From assembly GCA_021823045.1 (NCBI GenBank), contig JAKAPB010000096.1:1-6973 (forward strand): a stretch of 6,973 nucleotides of DNA. The letters are read 5' to 3'. The notes under the pieces are model-generated. The model had not been told where the DNA came from and searched no databases. It saw nothing but the letters and a program-made list of their open reading frames with translations. Every line of letters starts with the position of its first letter. Positions within the stretch are counted from its first letter, which is position 1. Of the stretch, positions 5,900-6,973 are shown in pieces. Made by a program: the position numbers and the translations under genes. This stretch comes from Actinomycetes bacterium (GTDB lineage: Bacteria > Actinomycetota > Acidimicrobiia > Acidimicrobiales > Acidimicrobiaceae).

Positions 5900-6234
5900 C
5901 TAAAAAGGTGCTAAAACGGAGTTAAACACAAAGACTGTATCGTTGCAGCTAGACGGCTTGGAATGACGCTTTTGGACTATTTTCTCTTGAAAGGCCGTCG
6001 TCTGGGGAAAAGATTTGTCGCTGTCCGGTAGGGCATTCTGGCACTATGTGATAGATTTAGGGGCGTGGTTCACTCGCGCTTCTGGCGTCCGGGGTTTCTG
6101 GCGGCATAAGGATTTGTGGCAAAGTCCTATGCATAACATGTTGGAGGCTCAGGTCAAGTGGGGGGGACCGTGTTTGACTGTGGACAAATGTCTCCGCAGT
6201 TAGTAATTGAAATAGGGAAGGTTTCAAGGGGCAA
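5473..6234. other. 760-base region without a recognised gene
   Basis: Between the tautomerase start and the lipoprotein gene I find no known protein or RNA. It holds the doubtful 154-codon minus-strand frame, a doubtful 62-codon plus-strand frame (6015-6203, TTG start preceded by GGGG, Trp-rich), an inverted repeat (GACGGC 5952-5957 with GCCGTC 5994-5999) and three copies of TTCTGGC (6036, 6080, 6096). Because the flanking genes diverge, both promoters should be here. TTGACT at 6174-6179 and TGGACA at 6181-6186 look like -35 boxes, but no -10 box at proper spacing is convincing. Confidence 0.5.
5477..5482 (-). promoter_or_regulatory. Ribosome binding site of the tautomerase TTG start
   Basis: On the minus strand GGGGTG (5482-5477) resembles GAGGTG with one wobble-tolerated change; the GGGG core ends 6 bases before TTG at 5472. 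This supports the short start that places proline second. Confidence 0.5.
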
Positions 6235-6973
6235 ATGAGACTATCGCTTAAAAAGCGAGGCGCGACTTTCGTGGCTGGGGCCGCCGTAGCATCAATGGTG
6301 CTGGCGGCTTGTGGCAGCGGGTCGTCCTCGTCTTCATCTTCTGGTACGACGGCGGCGCAAACGAAGATCGCCGGCGGTACTGCATACTTCGCAGAGGGGC
6401 CTGGGGCACCTCCGAACTATATATTTCCTATGACACCGGGTCAGTTTTTCTCGATCAACAATCTCGCTCAGTTCCAGATACTCATGTATCGTCCGCTGTA
6501 TTTCTTTGGAGTCGGACAGCAGGCGGTGATCAACAACTCCTTGAGCCTGGCTAATCCACCGGTCTATTCGAACAATAATCAGACTGTCACGATTACATTG
6601 AAGCCATACGTCTGGTCTGATGGCGAGACGGTAAGTGCCCGTGACGTGGTGTTTTGGATGAACCTACTCAAGGCGAACACATCGGGTTGGGCCGCTTACG
6701 TTCCGGGGTCATTCCCTGACAACGTCACTAGCTACCAGGCTACCAGCGCAAACACGGTCGTTTTCAACCTGAACAAGAGCTACAACCCGACCTGGTTTAC
6801 CTATAACGAACTTTCTCAGATTACTCCACTTCCGATGGCGTGGGACAAGACGGCAGCGACCGATCCTACCCCTAGTCCTACTGCGGCGAATCTGCCGGAT
6901 ACGACGACTGCGGGCGCACAGGCTGTCTATAAGTTCTTAGATGCTCAATCGAGGGACCTCTCAACTTACGGCA
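6235..6973 (+). CDS. ABC transporter substrate-binding lipoprotein, family 5 (peptide/nickel type), 3' partial
   Basis: The frame starts with ATG at 6235 and runs off the right edge, leaving 246 residues of a protein that is usually 500-600 residues long. The N-terminus MRLSLKKR, a hydrophobic stretch and the lipobox LAAC (Cys26) make a lipoprotein signal peptide; after cleavage the protein would be anchored outside the cytoplasmic membrane. A flexible linker with seven serines in a row (30-36) follows. YRPLYFFG (85-92) and WSDGETVSARDVVFWMNLL (127-145) match the conserved early segments of the SBP_bac_5 family, which delivers oligopeptides, nickel or other small solutes to an importer. The ligand cannot be told from this part; permease and ATPase genes would be expected to the right. 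AAGGGG (6226-6231) is a ribosome binding site candidate with tight 3-base spacing. An in-frame TGA at 6208-6210 excludes a longer form. Confidence 0.92.
   Translation, partial: MRLSLKKRGATFVAGAAVASMVLAACGSGSSSSSSSGTTAAQTKIAGGTAYFAEGPGAPPNYIFPMTPGQFFSINNLAQFQILMYRPLYFFGVGQQAVINNSLSLANPPVYSNNNQTVTITLKPYVWSDGETVSARDVVFWMNLLKANTSGWAAYVPGSFPDNVTSYQATSANTVVFNLNKSYNPTWFTYNELSQITPLPMAWDKTAATDPTPSPTAANLPDTTTAGAQAVYKFLDAQSRDLSTYG

Noticed and set aside
6015..6203. 62-codon Trp-rich plus-strand frame with TTG start
   Set aside because: The GGGG before the TTG is a possible ribosome site, but the Trp content follows from the TG-rich DNA and no family is recognised, so it is not called as a gene.
6174..6206. 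Promoter for the lipoprotein gene with TTGACT or TGGACA as -35
   Set aside because: From TTGACT the best -10-like word, TAGTAA, is 21 bases away; from TGGACA a 17-base spacer reaches only TAATTG. Neither is convincing.
6309..6554. 81-codon plus-strand frame inside the lipoprotein gene
   Set aside because: It lies in another frame of the substrate-binding lipoprotein, whose lipobox and conserved motifs identify the true frame.

Overview
The window looks like a chromosomal stretch from an actinobacterium of intermediate GC content. The clearest taxonomic clue is a relative of the mycothiol-dependent nitroreductase Rv2466c, a family typical of actinobacteria. Frequent GTG/TTG starts, an actinobacterial-style ABC-F ATPase and a Ser-rich lipoprotein solute-binding protein agree with this. 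A member of the Acidimicrobiia is a plausible guess from the moderate base composition and gene set, but it is only a guess.

Layout. Bases 1-1845 (+) are the C-terminal three quarters or so of a molybdenum hydroxylase large subunit (xanthine dehydrogenase / CoxL-like family), whose 5' end lies outside the window. Its stop codon opens a three-copy tandem repeat of 17-18 bases (1843-1895), and a strong hairpin follows at 1956-1979. Next come, on the same strand and 30 bases apart, an Rv2466c/DsbA-family thiol oxidoreductase with a monothiol CPWA centre (2009-2638) and an ABC-F translation-type ATPase (2669-4282). A perfect 12-bp-stem terminator (4466-4496) sits between this rightward block and a convergent Prx5-type peroxiredoxin (4574-5056, -). 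Further right on the minus strand is a small 4-oxalocrotonate tautomerase-family protein (5293-5472) that starts with TTG directly before the catalytic proline codon. Bases 5473-6234 hold no recognisable gene, only an unconvincing 154-codon minus-strand frame. From 6235 to the right edge (+) runs the N-terminal part of a family 5 (peptide/nickel/oligopeptide type) ABC-transporter substrate-binding lipoprotein, cut by the window end.

How they fit together. There is no obvious single pathway. Thiol/peroxide defence (DsbA-like protein, peroxiredoxin), a molybdenum hydroxylase and a tautomerase could all serve redox or aromatic/heterocycle metabolism, but the strand changes and the terminator argue for several independent transcription units. 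The only likely operon is the DsbA-like gene plus ABC-F. I see no mobile element, tRNA, rRNA or CRISPR array. No clearly new multi-gene system is visible. The most notable points are the altered active sites in two small enzymes, the tandem repeat at the molybdenum hydroxylase stop codon, and the unexplained 760-base region before the lipoprotein gene.
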